DNA of 64,000 bases from Bdellovibrionales bacterium GWA1_52_35. Lineage in GTDB: Bacteria; Bdellovibrionota; UBA1018. The position numbers were made by a program, and so were the translations under genes. Positions 1-8,237 of this stretch are shown one piece after another. The notes beneath the pieces are model-generated. The model saw only the letters and a list, made by a program, of their open reading frames with translations. It did no database searches and had not been told where the DNA came from. Where the stretch lies: assembly GCA_001769805.1 (NCBI GenBank), contig MEPO01000030.1, positions 30,957 to 94,956 of the forward strand, read 5' to 3'. Every line of letters begins with the position of its first letter. Positions within the stretch are counted from its first letter, which is position 1.

Positions 1-516
1 TGCAAACTCTTGATCGAGCCTTTGAACACTTTCTAACTTAAGAGGCTTCTTCAATTTCCTTGGAAACAAAGGAGCCCCTCCACCAAGAGTGACAGAAACA
101 AACTGTATGATAAATTCATCCAAAAGATGGGCATCGTAGAATTTCCCAGCAAGCTCTCCACCACCAACTATCCAGATATGTTTGTCTTTGGCTTCAGCGG
201 CCATCATCTGATGAACCGGCCTTACATCCCCCTTCACAAACCGAATATCTGCCCCGGAGTATACTGGAAGCTCCCTATTCGTAAAAACAAACGCAGGCAC
301 TCTATAGGGCCACTTTCCATCCCCAAACCCTGGTAGGCTATTACACATCCACTCATAAGTAGTAGATCCCATCGCAAGAGCACCTACTGTATTTACAAAA
401 TTTTCAATATAGTTGCCCTTTGGCTCCCCAAACTGAAACAGCCATTCCAACGAGTTGTTTTTGTCAGAAATAAATCCATCCAAACTGGACGCAGCAAAAT
501 AGATCGTTTTCATCAT
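1..516 (-). CDS. dihydrofolate reductase / RibD C-terminal family protein, partial
   Basis: I translated this from the reverse strand: it opens with two consecutive ATG codons (516 and 513) and stays open to the window edge, giving 172 visible residues; the C-terminus is outside. The motif SLDGFI (about residues 11-16), the segment MGSTTYEWM (about 49-57) and IWIVGGGEL (about 116-124) match the RibD_C/YyaP-YwjB branch of the dihydrofolate reductase fold, whose members are usually 170-190 residues. Such proteins bind NADPH, but the substrate is mostly unknown; they are not true folate reductases. The gene is clearly AT-richer than the backbone to its right and sits directly beyond the 3' end of tRNA-Gln, so it may be acquired DNA. 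The family call is firm, the function is not. Confidence 0.8.
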   Translation of the reverse strand, partial: MMKTIYFAASSLDGFISDKNNSLEWLFQFGEPKGNYIENFVNTVGALAMGSTTYEWMCNSLPGFGDGKWPYRVPAFVFTNRELPVYSGADIRFVKGDVRPVHQMMAAEAKDKHIWIVGGGELAGKFYDAHLLDEFIIQFVSVTLGGGAPLFPRKLKKPLKLESVQRLDQEFA

Positions 517-585
517 TTGCTCACAATCAAAATAATCTGATCGACTATAGATGAACAAAGAACCCCAAAGCCTGATTTAGAATTT

Positions 586-659
586 TGGCTGGGAGACCTG
601 GATTCGAACCAAGATAAACGGAGTCAGAGTCCGTTGTCCTACCATTGGACGATCTCCCA
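586..659 (-). tRNA. tRNA-Gln (anticodon CTG)
   Basis: The reverse strand folds into a full cloverleaf. The acceptor stem pairs 659-653 with 596-590, the discriminator is G, and CCA is encoded at 588-586. The anticodon loop reads CTCTGAC, giving anticodon CUG for glutamine codon CAG. The T arm contains GGTTCGAATCC. A matching promoter lies just upstream. Confidence 0.95.
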
Positions 660-682
660 GCATAAGAAGTGCGGACCGATTT

Positions 683-712
683 TTTATAACTGAACTGCCG
701 GCGGCCTGTCTA
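683..712 (-). promoter_or_regulatory. probable sigma70 promoter of tRNA-Gln
   Basis: On the reverse strand there is TAGACA (712-707), an 18-bp spacer, then TATAAA (688-683). The predicted start near 676 leaves a 17-nt leader before the tRNA 5' end at 659. The same geometry is seen for the tRNA-Ala promoter at the other end of the window. Between this and the cytochrome gene is a small dyad (AAAGGTGG/CCACCTTT) without a U-tract. Confidence 0.6.
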
Positions 713-747
713 GTCCAAACCTGCCAAAAGGTGGTCCCCACCTTTGA

Positions 748-1656
748 CTAACGCGTGACTGTACCGGAAGTGGAACCCGTCTGGGCCTGTGAAATCCCAA
801 AAGCGTTTTCCTGCCGGTAAGCTTCCAAATAATTCAAGACGGCGCGCTGATCCCGTTCACTGAGTTTTGGATTCCCCTTTACAGAGGGATGACCCGTTGA
901 AGCAAGAGACCGGACTCGCCCTTGATTCCGGAACTCCGAAATCGCAGGACCCTGCCCGGCATCGTGACAGCCCACGCAATTCTGAACAAAGAGTTTCTCG
1001 CCTCTCATGGCAGAAGGATCTGTGCGTCGTTTTAGAAGCAGAGTTCCGTATTTTTCCTTATAATTTGCAAGTTCAATCCGGGTCAGACCATTCACAAAAT
1101 ACCGGCTCAGCGGGAGCGACTCTTCAAGTACTTTGGGTTTGGAATTCCAAGGTACAATCGTCTGCAGATTTTTCAGCGCGGCCCGGTTTTTTTGGAAGGC
1201 AACCAGAAGGGGGTACTTCGTGATGACGGCGCGTGGGATAAACGCCTGAACGCCCGCTCCATTTTTCAGAATGACCAGATCCACTTCCGCCTTGGCTTCC
1301 GGAGGGAGAGAACCCAGGCCTTGATCGATCAGGTTTTGAAGCAAAATTCCGGTCCAGCGCTCTGTTTTGCCCGAATCAGGTGCCTGCTCGCTGTTGCCCT
1401 GGTGCTTGAAATTTTTCTCCAGCTCTTTGCGGCTCCACTGCCCAAGTTCTTGGGTTGCCCCTCCGAGTTCTAAAGACAGGACCAGCTCTTTGGCCTGCTG
1501 GTTGAGTGAGGTCGCGTATGAAAGCGTAGGATTTCCGATTAAAATAAGCGAAAAAATCCAGAGCGTTAGACCCTGCAGATCAAAATGACGAGAACTGGCA
1601 AGCATGGGTACTATTGCACCAGCCTCGACCGCTCCTGTCAAGGCAACAGTATCCAC
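748..1656 (-). CDS. exported c-type cytochrome with an extra N-terminal domain
   Basis: The gene encodes 302 residues from a GTG start preceded by TAAGG at 6 nt. An internal ATG at 1605 would give a more typical signal peptide (hydrophobic stretch about residues 29-48) but has no Shine-Dalgarno, so the start is uncertain. The C-terminal third has one heme-binding motif CVGCH (C227, C230, H231) in a cytochrome c-like domain of about 85 residues, so a periplasmic electron carrier is likely. The middle part (about 50-190) is not recognised with certainty; it faintly resembles the molybdopterin-oxidoreductase-like module found in some thiosulfate/sulfite pathway proteins. After the heme motif there is no methionine, so the usual sixth ligand is missing; H256 is a possible substitute. 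It is a single gene between tRNA-Gln and the rimP operon. Confidence 0.8.
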   Translation of the reverse strand: MDTVALTGAVEAGAIVPMLASSRHFDLQGLTLWIFSLILIGNPTLSYATSLNQQAKELVLSLELGGATQELGQWSRKELEKNFKHQGNSEQAPDSGKTERWTGILLQNLIDQGLGSLPPEAKAEVDLVILKNGAGVQAFIPRAVITKYPLLVAFQKNRAALKNLQTIVPWNSKPKVLEESLPLSRYFVNGLTRIELANYKEKYGTLLLKRRTDPSAMRGEKLFVQNCVGCHDAGQGPAISEFRNQGRVRSLASTGHPSVKGNPKLSERDQRAVLNYLEAYRQENAFGISQAQTGSTSGTVTR

Positions 1657-1738
1657 ACCTCACCTTATATGCCGCAAAAACTCTATTGGCTCTCCCGGTG
1701 GAATATGTTACTTAGAGCCCAGTTTCGCGGTCACTTAG

Positions 1739-1765
1739 AGCGGGGCAAATGCCCGCTTTTTTTTT
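1739..1765 (+). terminator. intrinsic terminator in the rimP-nusA leader (possible attenuator)
   Basis: AGCGGG (1739-1744) pairs with CCCGCT (1752-1757) around a 7-nt loop, followed by nine T residues (1757-1765). No plus-strand gene ends here: the only upstream gene is the divergent cytochrome. A 9-mer, ACTTAGAGC, occurs twice (1710-1718 and 1733-1741), the second copy overlapping the 5' arm. It lies 84 nt before the rimP start, so it may attenuate the operon. The terminator itself is clear; the regulatory role is inferred. Confidence 0.7.
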
Positions 1766-1848
1766 GTCCGCAGCCAGAAATTAACGCAAAGCACCTCGAG
1801 AATTTAACCAGAATTTAAGAGGAGCCCGCAGGGAGTTAGAGCAGCTGA

Positions 1849-2484
1849 ATGTCAGAGAGCACGAGAGACAAATTGATTGAAGTGATCACACCGTTGGTTG
1901 CACCCCTCGGGTATGACATCGTATATCTCGAAGCTCAAACCGGCCGACAGAACATCCTCCGAATTTTTATCGACCACAAAGAAGAGACCGCCGGCTCTGC
2001 CATCGGAATCGAAGATTGCGTCAAAGTCGCACGGACGCTCGACGAACCCCTGGATCTGATTCCTGAAATCAATCATGTTTTCAACGGAGCTTATGAGCTT
2101 GAAGTATCCTCGCCCGGCATTGACCGGCCGCTGCGGATCGCCCGGGATTACAACCGCTTCGCGGGCCGCGAAGCGCGGATTCACCTTTTCCGGCCACTAA
2201 CTGCGGAAGAAAGCGGCAATCCGGAGTACCAGGCCAAGAATCCAAAACAAAAGAATTTTCTCGGAACCCTGATGGGAATGCAGAACGACAAGGTCCGCCT
2301 TGCTCTGTCTGCAGGGCAGAATGCCGCAAAGACAGGGTCTCACGGGAAGAAGGGCAAGGCTGCCAAAGCCGTGTCCAATACAAACAGGTTGGACGAGGTC
2401 ACCATTCCTCTTCCCCTCATATCCAAAGCGAATCTTGAACCCCAGCTCGGGGATTTCGAGATCCAGAAAGAGAGCCAGTCATGA
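1849..2484 (+). CDS. rimP: ribosome maturation factor RimP
   Basis: RimP is a cytoplasmic assembly factor needed for maturation of the 30S subunit. The 211-residue protein shows the family's N-terminal alpha/beta domain with LRIFID (about 37-42) and the hallmark YELEVSSPGIDRPL (about 83-96), followed by the C-terminal SH3-like barrel. It is longer than the roughly 150 residues of the E. coli protein because of a Lys/Asn-rich insertion at about 125-185. The order rimP-nusA-infB-rbfA-truB is the classical one. The stop codon overlaps the nusA start (ATGA), implying translational coupling. The leader contains a strong terminator (1739-1765). Confidence 0.97.
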   Translation: MSESTRDKLIEVITPLVAPLGYDIVYLEAQTGRQNILRIFIDHKEETAGSAIGIEDCVKVARTLDEPLDLIPEINHVFNGAYELEVSSPGIDRPLRIARDYNRFAGREARIHLFRPLTAEESGNPEYQAKNPKQKNFLGTLMGMQNDKVRLALSAGQNAAKTGSHGKKGKAAKAVSNTNRLDEVTIPLPLISKANLEPQLGDFEIQKESQS

Positions 2485-3893
2485 ACGCCTCAGAACTCGC
2501 CCGTGTTATCGAATCAGTTGGAAAAGACCGTGGAATCAAAAAAGAAATCATCATCAGTGCTTTAGAGCAGGCCGTTTTGATGGCCGCCCAGAAAAAGTAT
2601 GGCGCTCACGCCGTGCTTGAAGCGCATTACAATAATGATTCCGGCGAAATTGACCTCTTTCATTTCAAAAAGGTTGTCGAGAGTGAACCCGAAATGCTGG
2701 ACGATAGCGAAGAGATCGAGCTACAGGAAGCACGCAAGCTGGATCCCGAAGCCGTTGTTGGCGATGAACTCGGTGTGAAAGTCGAAACCCCCGATTTCGG
2801 ACGCATCGACGCCCAGACCGCCAAGCAGGTTATCTTCCAGAAAGTCCGCGATGCGGAACGCGAAATTGTTTATAACGAATACATTCACCGCAAAGGCGAA
2901 ATCATCACCGGTATCGCCCGCCGCGTGGAAAGAGGAAACCTGGTCATCGACCTTGGAAAGACCGACGCCCTCCTTCCCCGCCAGGAAATCATCCCGGGCG
3001 AAATGTTCAAGCCCGGCGACCGCGTTCAAGCTTACCTTTCGGACGTCGTGCTCACCGCGCGCGGCCCGCAGCTTTATCTGACCCGCACGTCACCGAAATA
3101 TCTGGCCAAGCTTTTCGAAATGGAAGTTCCTGAAATTCGCGAAGCCATCGTGGAAATCAAGCATGCGGCCCGCGAACCGGGTGCCCGCTCCAAGATTGCT
3201 GTTATTTCCAAGGACCGCGACGTGGATCCGGTCGGCGCCTGCGTCGGCATGAAGGGAATTCGCGTTCAGAATGTCATCCAGGAACTCAAGGGAGAGAAAA
3301 TCGACATCATTCCGTGGTCGGACAACCCCGTGATCTTCGTCCGCTCGGCGCTCGCGCCTGCGGAAATTTCTTCCATTCGCGTCGATGAACGCAACCGCGC
3401 CATGGAAATCATGGTCGAAGATGATCAGCTTTCACTCGCAATCGGCCGCAAAGGACAGAACGTCCGGCTTGCGGCCCAGCTTACCGGCTGGAAGCTCGAC
3501 ATCATTTCCAAGACCAAATTGCAGAAGCGTACGGCAGAAGCGATTTTCAACCTGCAGCATATTGATGGCGTCAACGAGACGCTGGCTCATGCCATTTACC
3601 AGGCCGGCTATCTCAATGTCCGGCAGGTCGCTGAAGCTACGGTCGAAAACCTGCAGAAGGTTCCGGGTTATGATTCAGCCGAAGCCGCCGCCGCCCTCAA
3701 GCAGCACGCTGCCGCTGTTGTTGAAAAGGCCGGAGATATTCTGGCTATCACGCCCGTCCATGAAGATGATAAGAAAGGTACCTTCAGTGCCGCACCTCAG
3801 GGCTCGAAAGACGCGAAAACTCTTGCTGAAGAGCGTCTCCGCGAGATGATGAAGCAGGCTGATGGAGATTCCGGGAGTTCCAAGTCAGAGTAA
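2481..3893 (+). CDS. nusA: transcription termination/antitermination factor NusA
   Basis: NusA binds RNA polymerase and nascent RNA and controls pausing, termination and antitermination. In 470 residues it shows the N-terminal polymerase-binding domain (about 1-125), an S1 domain (about 135-200), two KH domains with GMKGIR (about 256-261) and GRKGQNVRL (about 323-331), and a C-terminal helix-hairpin-helix acidic region (about 355-415). E. coli NusA has 495 residues with two acidic repeats; here only one C-terminal repeat is evident. The start overlaps the rimP stop by four bases. A 59-nt gap follows before infB. Confidence 0.98.
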   Translation: MNASELARVIESVGKDRGIKKEIIISALEQAVLMAAQKKYGAHAVLEAHYNNDSGEIDLFHFKKVVESEPEMLDDSEEIELQEARKLDPEAVVGDELGVKVETPDFGRIDAQTAKQVIFQKVRDAEREIVYNEYIHRKGEIITGIARRVERGNLVIDLGKTDALLPRQEIIPGEMFKPGDRVQAYLSDVVLTARGPQLYLTRTSPKYLAKLFEMEVPEIREAIVEIKHAAREPGARSKIAVISKDRDVDPVGACVGMKGIRVQNVIQELKGEKIDIIPWSDNPVIFVRSALAPAEISSIRVDERNRAMEIMVEDDQLSLAIGRKGQNVRLAAQLTGWKLDIISKTKLQKRTAEAIFNLQHIDGVNETLAHAIYQAGYLNVRQVAEATVENLQKVPGYDSAEAAAALKQHAAAVVEKAGDILAITPVHEDDKKGTFSAAPQGSKDAKTLAEERLREMMKQADGDSGSSKSE

Positions 3894-3952
3894 TTTAAAA
3901 ACTGGTAAAAGGCTCAAACTGGAATTTTTTCGGAACTTTAGGAGAATAGTGA

Positions 3953-6817
3953 ATGTCTGATCAACAAAACATGACAGTGTTCGAACTCGCAAGGGAGTTG
4001 GGTAAACAAGCCCTGGCTCTCGTTGACGAGCTCAAGACGCTGAATATCAATGTCAAGAACCACATGAGTGAGCTCACCCCAGAACAGGTCCAGGTTGCCC
4101 GCAGCTCCTTTGGAAAAAAATCCGGCGAGCTTGTGAAGCCAGCCAAGAAGCCTGTGGCACGCACACGAAAGAAAGCGGCAGAAACCCCTCAAGCGCTTGC
4201 AGTTCAAGCAGCCCTTGCGGAAGCTGACAAAAAAGCCGCAGCCCCGATCCTCCGACGCCGCTTGAAGGCGGATGGCGGAACAGAGACCGTAACCACGGCA
4301 ACTCCATCTTCCAAAGCTGCTCATGAGGCGATCAGCGCGCATGACATGCCGGAAGCCGCAATCGCGACGAAAGAGGCCATTGCTGATGCTCTCAGGGAAG
4401 CAGCAGCACAGGTTGAAGCGGATGAAGCGACCCAGCTTCTGCAACAGGAAGCCGAACAGCATCAACCCGCCGCACCGGAAGCAGTTGAAGAACCAGCTCC
4501 CAGCGAGTCGGAACAAACTGAGCTGGAAACGGCAGCTCCGGCCGCGACGACGAGTCCCGCGGCACCTGCTCCTACAGTTCACGCACCTCATGCTGCAGCC
4601 ACAACCAAAGCAGCAGCACCGACGGCTGCCCAGACACCCGCAACTCCCCCCACGACCAGTACTACTGCTCCAGCCAAGCCAGCCCGTCCTCCGATCGTTC
4701 TGACACCACGTCCGGTAGCTCCACGACGCAGTATTCTCAAAATTGTCGAGCCCCAGGTCATGACTCCGAAGATCATTAAAGCAGCGCCTCCAGCCTCGCC
4801 CGTCAAACCGGCGATGAAGGGTACGGCCACGCAGGACCGCGAAGGCTTCCGGATCATCAAGATGACCAAGGAAAACCTTGATCAGATGGTTGAAGAAGAA
4901 GCGGCAAAAAAACGCGGCGGTGGCCGCGAAGCCGAAATTCGTCCGGAAGATGTCCGCTTTGCCGATTACCGCAAAAAGGAAATGGTTTTCCTGCCCAAGA
5001 AAAAGAAAATTCCTGTGGGCAAGGAAATCAGAAAGACTCAATTGACCCAAGCCAAGGCGCAGAAGCGCATTGTCGAGATGAAAGATACGATTTCCATCCA
5101 TGATCTCGCGAACCAGCTGAGCGTAAAAGCGGTTGATGTCGTGAGAAAGCTGATGGGCATGGGCCAGATGGTGACGCTCAACCAGTCCGTGGACTTTGAT
5201 ACCGCTACCCTGGTCGGCGCCGAATACCAGTATGAAGTCCGGAACGTTGCTTACAAAGAAGAGCAGGTTCTGGCCGATAACCAGGACACTCCGGAAGACC
5301 TTCTGCCGCGTCCTCCGGTCGTCACGATCATGGGTCACGTCGACCATGGCAAGACGACCCTGCTGGATGCGATCCGTGAAGAGAACGTAGCTGGCGGTGA
5401 AGCCGGCGGAATCACGCAGCACATTGGTGCATACACCGTTAATAAAAACGGCAAGATGATCACCTTCATCGATACCCCGGGCCATGAAGCTTTCTCCGTC
5501 ATGCGGGCACGCGGTGCCAACGTTACTGATATCGTCATTCTCGTGGTTTCAGCCGATGATGGGGTGATGCCGCAGACACGAGAGGCTTTGAGCCACGCGC
5601 AGGCAGCTAAAGTGCCGATCATCGTTGCCGTCAACAAGATCGACAAGCCGGGTGCCAATCCGGAAAAGATCAAGCAGGGCCTGGCCGAGCTGAATTTGCT
5701 GGCCGAAGATTGGGGCGGCGAGACCATGTTCATTCCGGTTTCCGCCCTCAAGAAGACCAATATCGACAAACTGCTCGATGGCATTCTTCTGCAGGCCGAA
5801 ATGCTGGACCTCAAAGCGAACGCCAACGTTCGGGCGATCGGGACCGTGCTTGAAGCTCGGCTCGAAAAGGGCCGAGGCCCGGTGGTCAGCCTTCTGGTCA
5901 ACCGCGGAACCTTGAGAGTTGGCGAACCTATTGTCTCAGGTCCGTATGCAGGCCGGGTGAAAGCCCTGACCAATGACAAGGGCGCGAACGTGAAAGAAGC
6001 GGGACCTGGTTATGCTGTCGAAGTGCTTGGCTTCGAAGGCATTCCCTCCGCCGGCGAAACATTCCATGCAGCGGCAACCGATGCCGATGCCCGGGATATC
6101 GCCCAAAACCGCGTGGACAAGAACCGTGAACGCTCTGCCGTTGCAACAGGCAAGATGAGCCTCGAAGAGCTCTTCGCGAAAATTCAGTCAGGTGACATGA
6201 AAGAATTGAGTGTCATCCTGAAGGGCGACGTCTTCGGGTCTGTTGAAGCCATTCGCGAAAGTCTGCTCAAGATTGAATCCGAAAAAGTGAAAGTGAAAGT
6301 CATTCACTCGGCACCGGGCGGCATCACCGAAAGTGACGTGCTGCTCGCAACCGCCTCGAATGCAATCATCATCGGCTTCAACGTCCGCCCGGAAACCAAA
6401 GCCCGGCAGCTGGCGGAAGCGGAACATGTTGAAATTAAATGCTACAACATCATCTATGAATTGATCGATGATGTGAAAGCCGCCATGACCGGACTTCTCG
6501 AAAAGAAAAAGATCGAAAAATTCCTGGGTCGGGCCGAAGTCAGGCAGATTTTCTCTGTTCCGAAAATCGGGGTTATTGCCGGCTCTTCTGTCATTGACGG
6601 AAAAATCATTCGCGGTGCGAATGTCCGCTTGCTTCGTGAAAGCCGGATCATATTTGAAGGCAAGATGTCTTCCCTGCGTCGTTTCAAAGATGACACCAAG
6701 GAAGTCGCTACCGGCTTTGAATGCGGTATCGGAATTGAGAACTATCAGGATCTCAAGCCCGGGGACATTATTGAGGCCTATCAGATTGACCTGATTGCCC
6801 CAACGCTGAACGCCTGA
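3953..6817 (+). CDS. infB: translation initiation factor IF-2
   Basis: IF-2 is the GTPase that delivers initiator tRNA to the 30S subunit and promotes subunit joining. The 954-residue protein has an IF2 N-terminal helical motif (about 5-45), a long Ala/Pro/Glu-rich low-complexity linker (about 60-300), a second IF2_N-like module (about 378-430), and the G domain with GHVDHGKTT (G1), DTPGHEAF (G3) and NKIDKPGA (G4), followed by the beta-barrel and C-terminal domains. The start has AGGAG seven bases upstream. The gene lies between nusA and rbfA, consistent with co-transcription. Confidence 0.98.
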   Translation: MSDQQNMTVFELARELGKQALALVDELKTLNINVKNHMSELTPEQVQVARSSFGKKSGELVKPAKKPVARTRKKAAETPQALAVQAALAEADKKAAAPILRRRLKADGGTETVTTATPSSKAAHEAISAHDMPEAAIATKEAIADALREAAAQVEADEATQLLQQEAEQHQPAAPEAVEEPAPSESEQTELETAAPAATTSPAAPAPTVHAPHAAATTKAAAPTAAQTPATPPTTSTTAPAKPARPPIVLTPRPVAPRRSILKIVEPQVMTPKIIKAAPPASPVKPAMKGTATQDREGFRIIKMTKENLDQMVEEEAAKKRGGGREAEIRPEDVRFADYRKKEMVFLPKKKKIPVGKEIRKTQLTQAKAQKRIVEMKDTISIHDLANQLSVKAVDVVRKLMGMGQMVTLNQSVDFDTATLVGAEYQYEVRNVAYKEEQVLADNQDTPEDLLPRPPVVTIMGHVDHGKTTLLDAIREENVAGGEAGGITQHIGAYTVNKNGKMITFIDTPGHEAFSVMRARGANVTDIVILVVSADDGVMPQTREALSHAQAAKVPIIVAVNKIDKPGANPEKIKQGLAELNLLAEDWGGETMFIPVSALKKTNIDKLLDGILLQAEMLDLKANANVRAIGTVLEARLEKGRGPVVSLLVNRGTLRVGEPIVSGPYAGRVKALTNDKGANVKEAGPGYAVEVLGFEGIPSAGETFHAAATDADARDIAQNRVDKNRERSAVATGKMSLEELFAKIQSGDMKELSVILKGDVFGSVEAIRESLLKIESEKVKVKVIHSAPGGITESDVLLATASNAIIIGFNVRPETKARQLAEAEHVEIKCYNIIYELIDDVKAAMTGLLEKKKIEKFLGRAEVRQIFSVPKIGVIAGSSVIDGKIIRGANVRLLRESRIIFEGKMSSLRRFKDDTKEVATGFECGIGIENYQDLKPGDIIEAYQIDLIAPTLNA

Positions 6818-6834
6818 TTGGATAGGTAATACTT

Positions 6835-7245
6835 ATGCAGGAAACACGCAGAGCCCGTCTTCAGGCGGTCATTCTGGAAGAACTGGCACATCTTGTTCCC
6901 AAGGAAATCAAAGATCCCCGGGTACCACCAGTCACCTTTACGGCAGTCGAAGTCACTCAGGACGGCAGTCAAGCCACGATTTTCGTGGCGATCCTGGGCG
7001 GCGCCCATGGCGGGCACGACGGTGCACCTCCTTTGTCGGATGCGGCTGCCGAGCAGCGCATGAAGGACTGTATTGAGGGGCTGACCTCCGCTTCCGGTTT
7101 TTTACGGCGTCATCTCGCACGCATTCTCACGGTCCGCCATATTCCTAATCTGATTTTTCGGGAAGATCGCGGCTTTGAGAATTCATTGCGGGTACATGAG
7201 CTGCTCCGCAAGATTTCCACCGATCCCGATCAAGAGACGAAGTAA
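6835..7245 (+). CDS. rbfA: 30S ribosome-binding factor RbfA
   Basis: RbfA is a cold-shock-associated factor that binds the 5' helix of 16S rRNA late in 30S maturation. The 136-residue product has the single type-II KH fold of the family: the N-terminal ILEEL helix, KDPRVP (about 25-30) and a C-terminal HIPNLIFREDRGFENS segment. A glycine/histidine-rich insertion (about 57-65) slightly lengthens it against the E. coli protein. It starts 17 nt after infB, and its stop overlaps the truB start (TAATG). Confidence 0.95.
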   Translation: MQETRRARLQAVILEELAHLVPKEIKDPRVPPVTFTAVEVTQDGSQATIFVAILGGAHGGHDGAPPLSDAAAEQRMKDCIEGLTSASGFLRRHLARILTVRHIPNLIFREDRGFENSLRVHELLRKISTDPDQETK

Positions 7246-8237
7246 TGATCGATCTGAACACCCCGAACAGCCTGCCGCCGCTTAACGGCGCTTTGCTGAT
7301 CCATAAGCATGCGGGAATCACTTCCTTCGGCATCATCGAACAGCTGCAGCATCAGCTGCGAAATACTTATCAACTCAAGCGCCGCGACCTGCCCAAAATC
7401 GGGCACGGCGGCACTCTCGACCCGTTCGCGACCGGTTTACTGGTCGTCTGCGTGGGACGCGCGGTGAAACTTGCGCAGTACTTTCTCGGATCGACCAAGA
7501 CCTATGAAGGCAGTTTTCGTTTTGGCGAAACCACTGTGCCAGGAGACCCGACCGCTCCAGTTTCGGAGACTTCCACGGTTTTCCCGGAGGGCCTGACTCA
7601 ACTCAAGGAGCTGGCGCGTAGAATGACCTTGCAGCCCTACTTGCAGATTCCGCCGATGCATTCCGCCAAGAAAAAAGACGGCAAACCTCTTTACGAACTG
7701 GCCCGTGCGGGCCTGGAAGTGGAACGTGAGCCCAAGCTCTGCAGTCTTTATGAATTTGATATTCTAGGTTACGAAAAGCCATTCGCAACTTTCCACATCA
7801 AATGCAGCTCGGGAACTTACATCCGGAGTCTCGCCCAGGATTATGCCAGGATGCTGGGCTCCGTCGCGCTGGTGGAAACGCTGTCCCGCAGTGGCTCAGG
7901 GACTTTTCGTCTGAACCCGGACGCTCTGAGGGTGGAAGAAATCCAGAAGGCAATGGATGCAGGCCAGCGCTGGGATGAACTCCCTTGCTGGATTCCTTTT
8001 GATCGCCTATTGGAAGGTTATCCTCAAATCGAAGCCACTCCTGAAGAGGCCGAAGCCCTGCTCCACGGCCGGCAGAATGTTCTTTTCAATATCATCAGAA
8101 GAGCGCCTCAGCGGGAACCGGAGGGAAATCAGATGATCGAAGCGAGCTTTCTCAGTATCTACTGCCGGAATCGACTCGTTGCTATCGTCCGGAAATCTCC
8201 GGAACAGGGCTGGAGCCTGGATCGGGTTTTCGCTTAG
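7245..8237 (+). CDS. truB: tRNA pseudouridine-55 synthase TruB
   Basis: TruB isomerises uridine 55 in the T loop of elongator tRNAs. The 330-residue protein carries the catalytic motif GHGGTLDPFATG (about 51-62, nucleophile Asp in TLDP), the downstream KTYEG segment and the SSGTYIRSL motif, all diagnostic of the TruB family; a C-terminal PUA-like part follows. The ATG shares a base with the rbfA stop, so translation is coupled. The last 56 bp overlap the 3' end of the convergent gene at 8182-9792. Confidence 0.97.
   Translation: MIDLNTPNSLPPLNGALLIHKHAGITSFGIIEQLQHQLRNTYQLKRRDLPKIGHGGTLDPFATGLLVVCVGRAVKLAQYFLGSTKTYEGSFRFGETTVPGDPTAPVSETSTVFPEGLTQLKELARRMTLQPYLQIPPMHSAKKKDGKPLYELARAGLEVEREPKLCSLYEFDILGYEKPFATFHIKCSSGTYIRSLAQDYARMLGSVALVETLSRSGSGTFRLNPDALRVEEIQKAMDAGQRWDELPCWIPFDRLLEGYPQIEATPEEAEALLHGRQNVLFNIIRRAPQREPEGNQMIEASFLSIYCRNRLVAIVRKSPEQGWSLDRVFA

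Noticed and set aside
3938..5485. 515-codon minus frame inside infB
   Set aside because: Cys/Arg/Phe-rich antisense shadow of infB with no family match.
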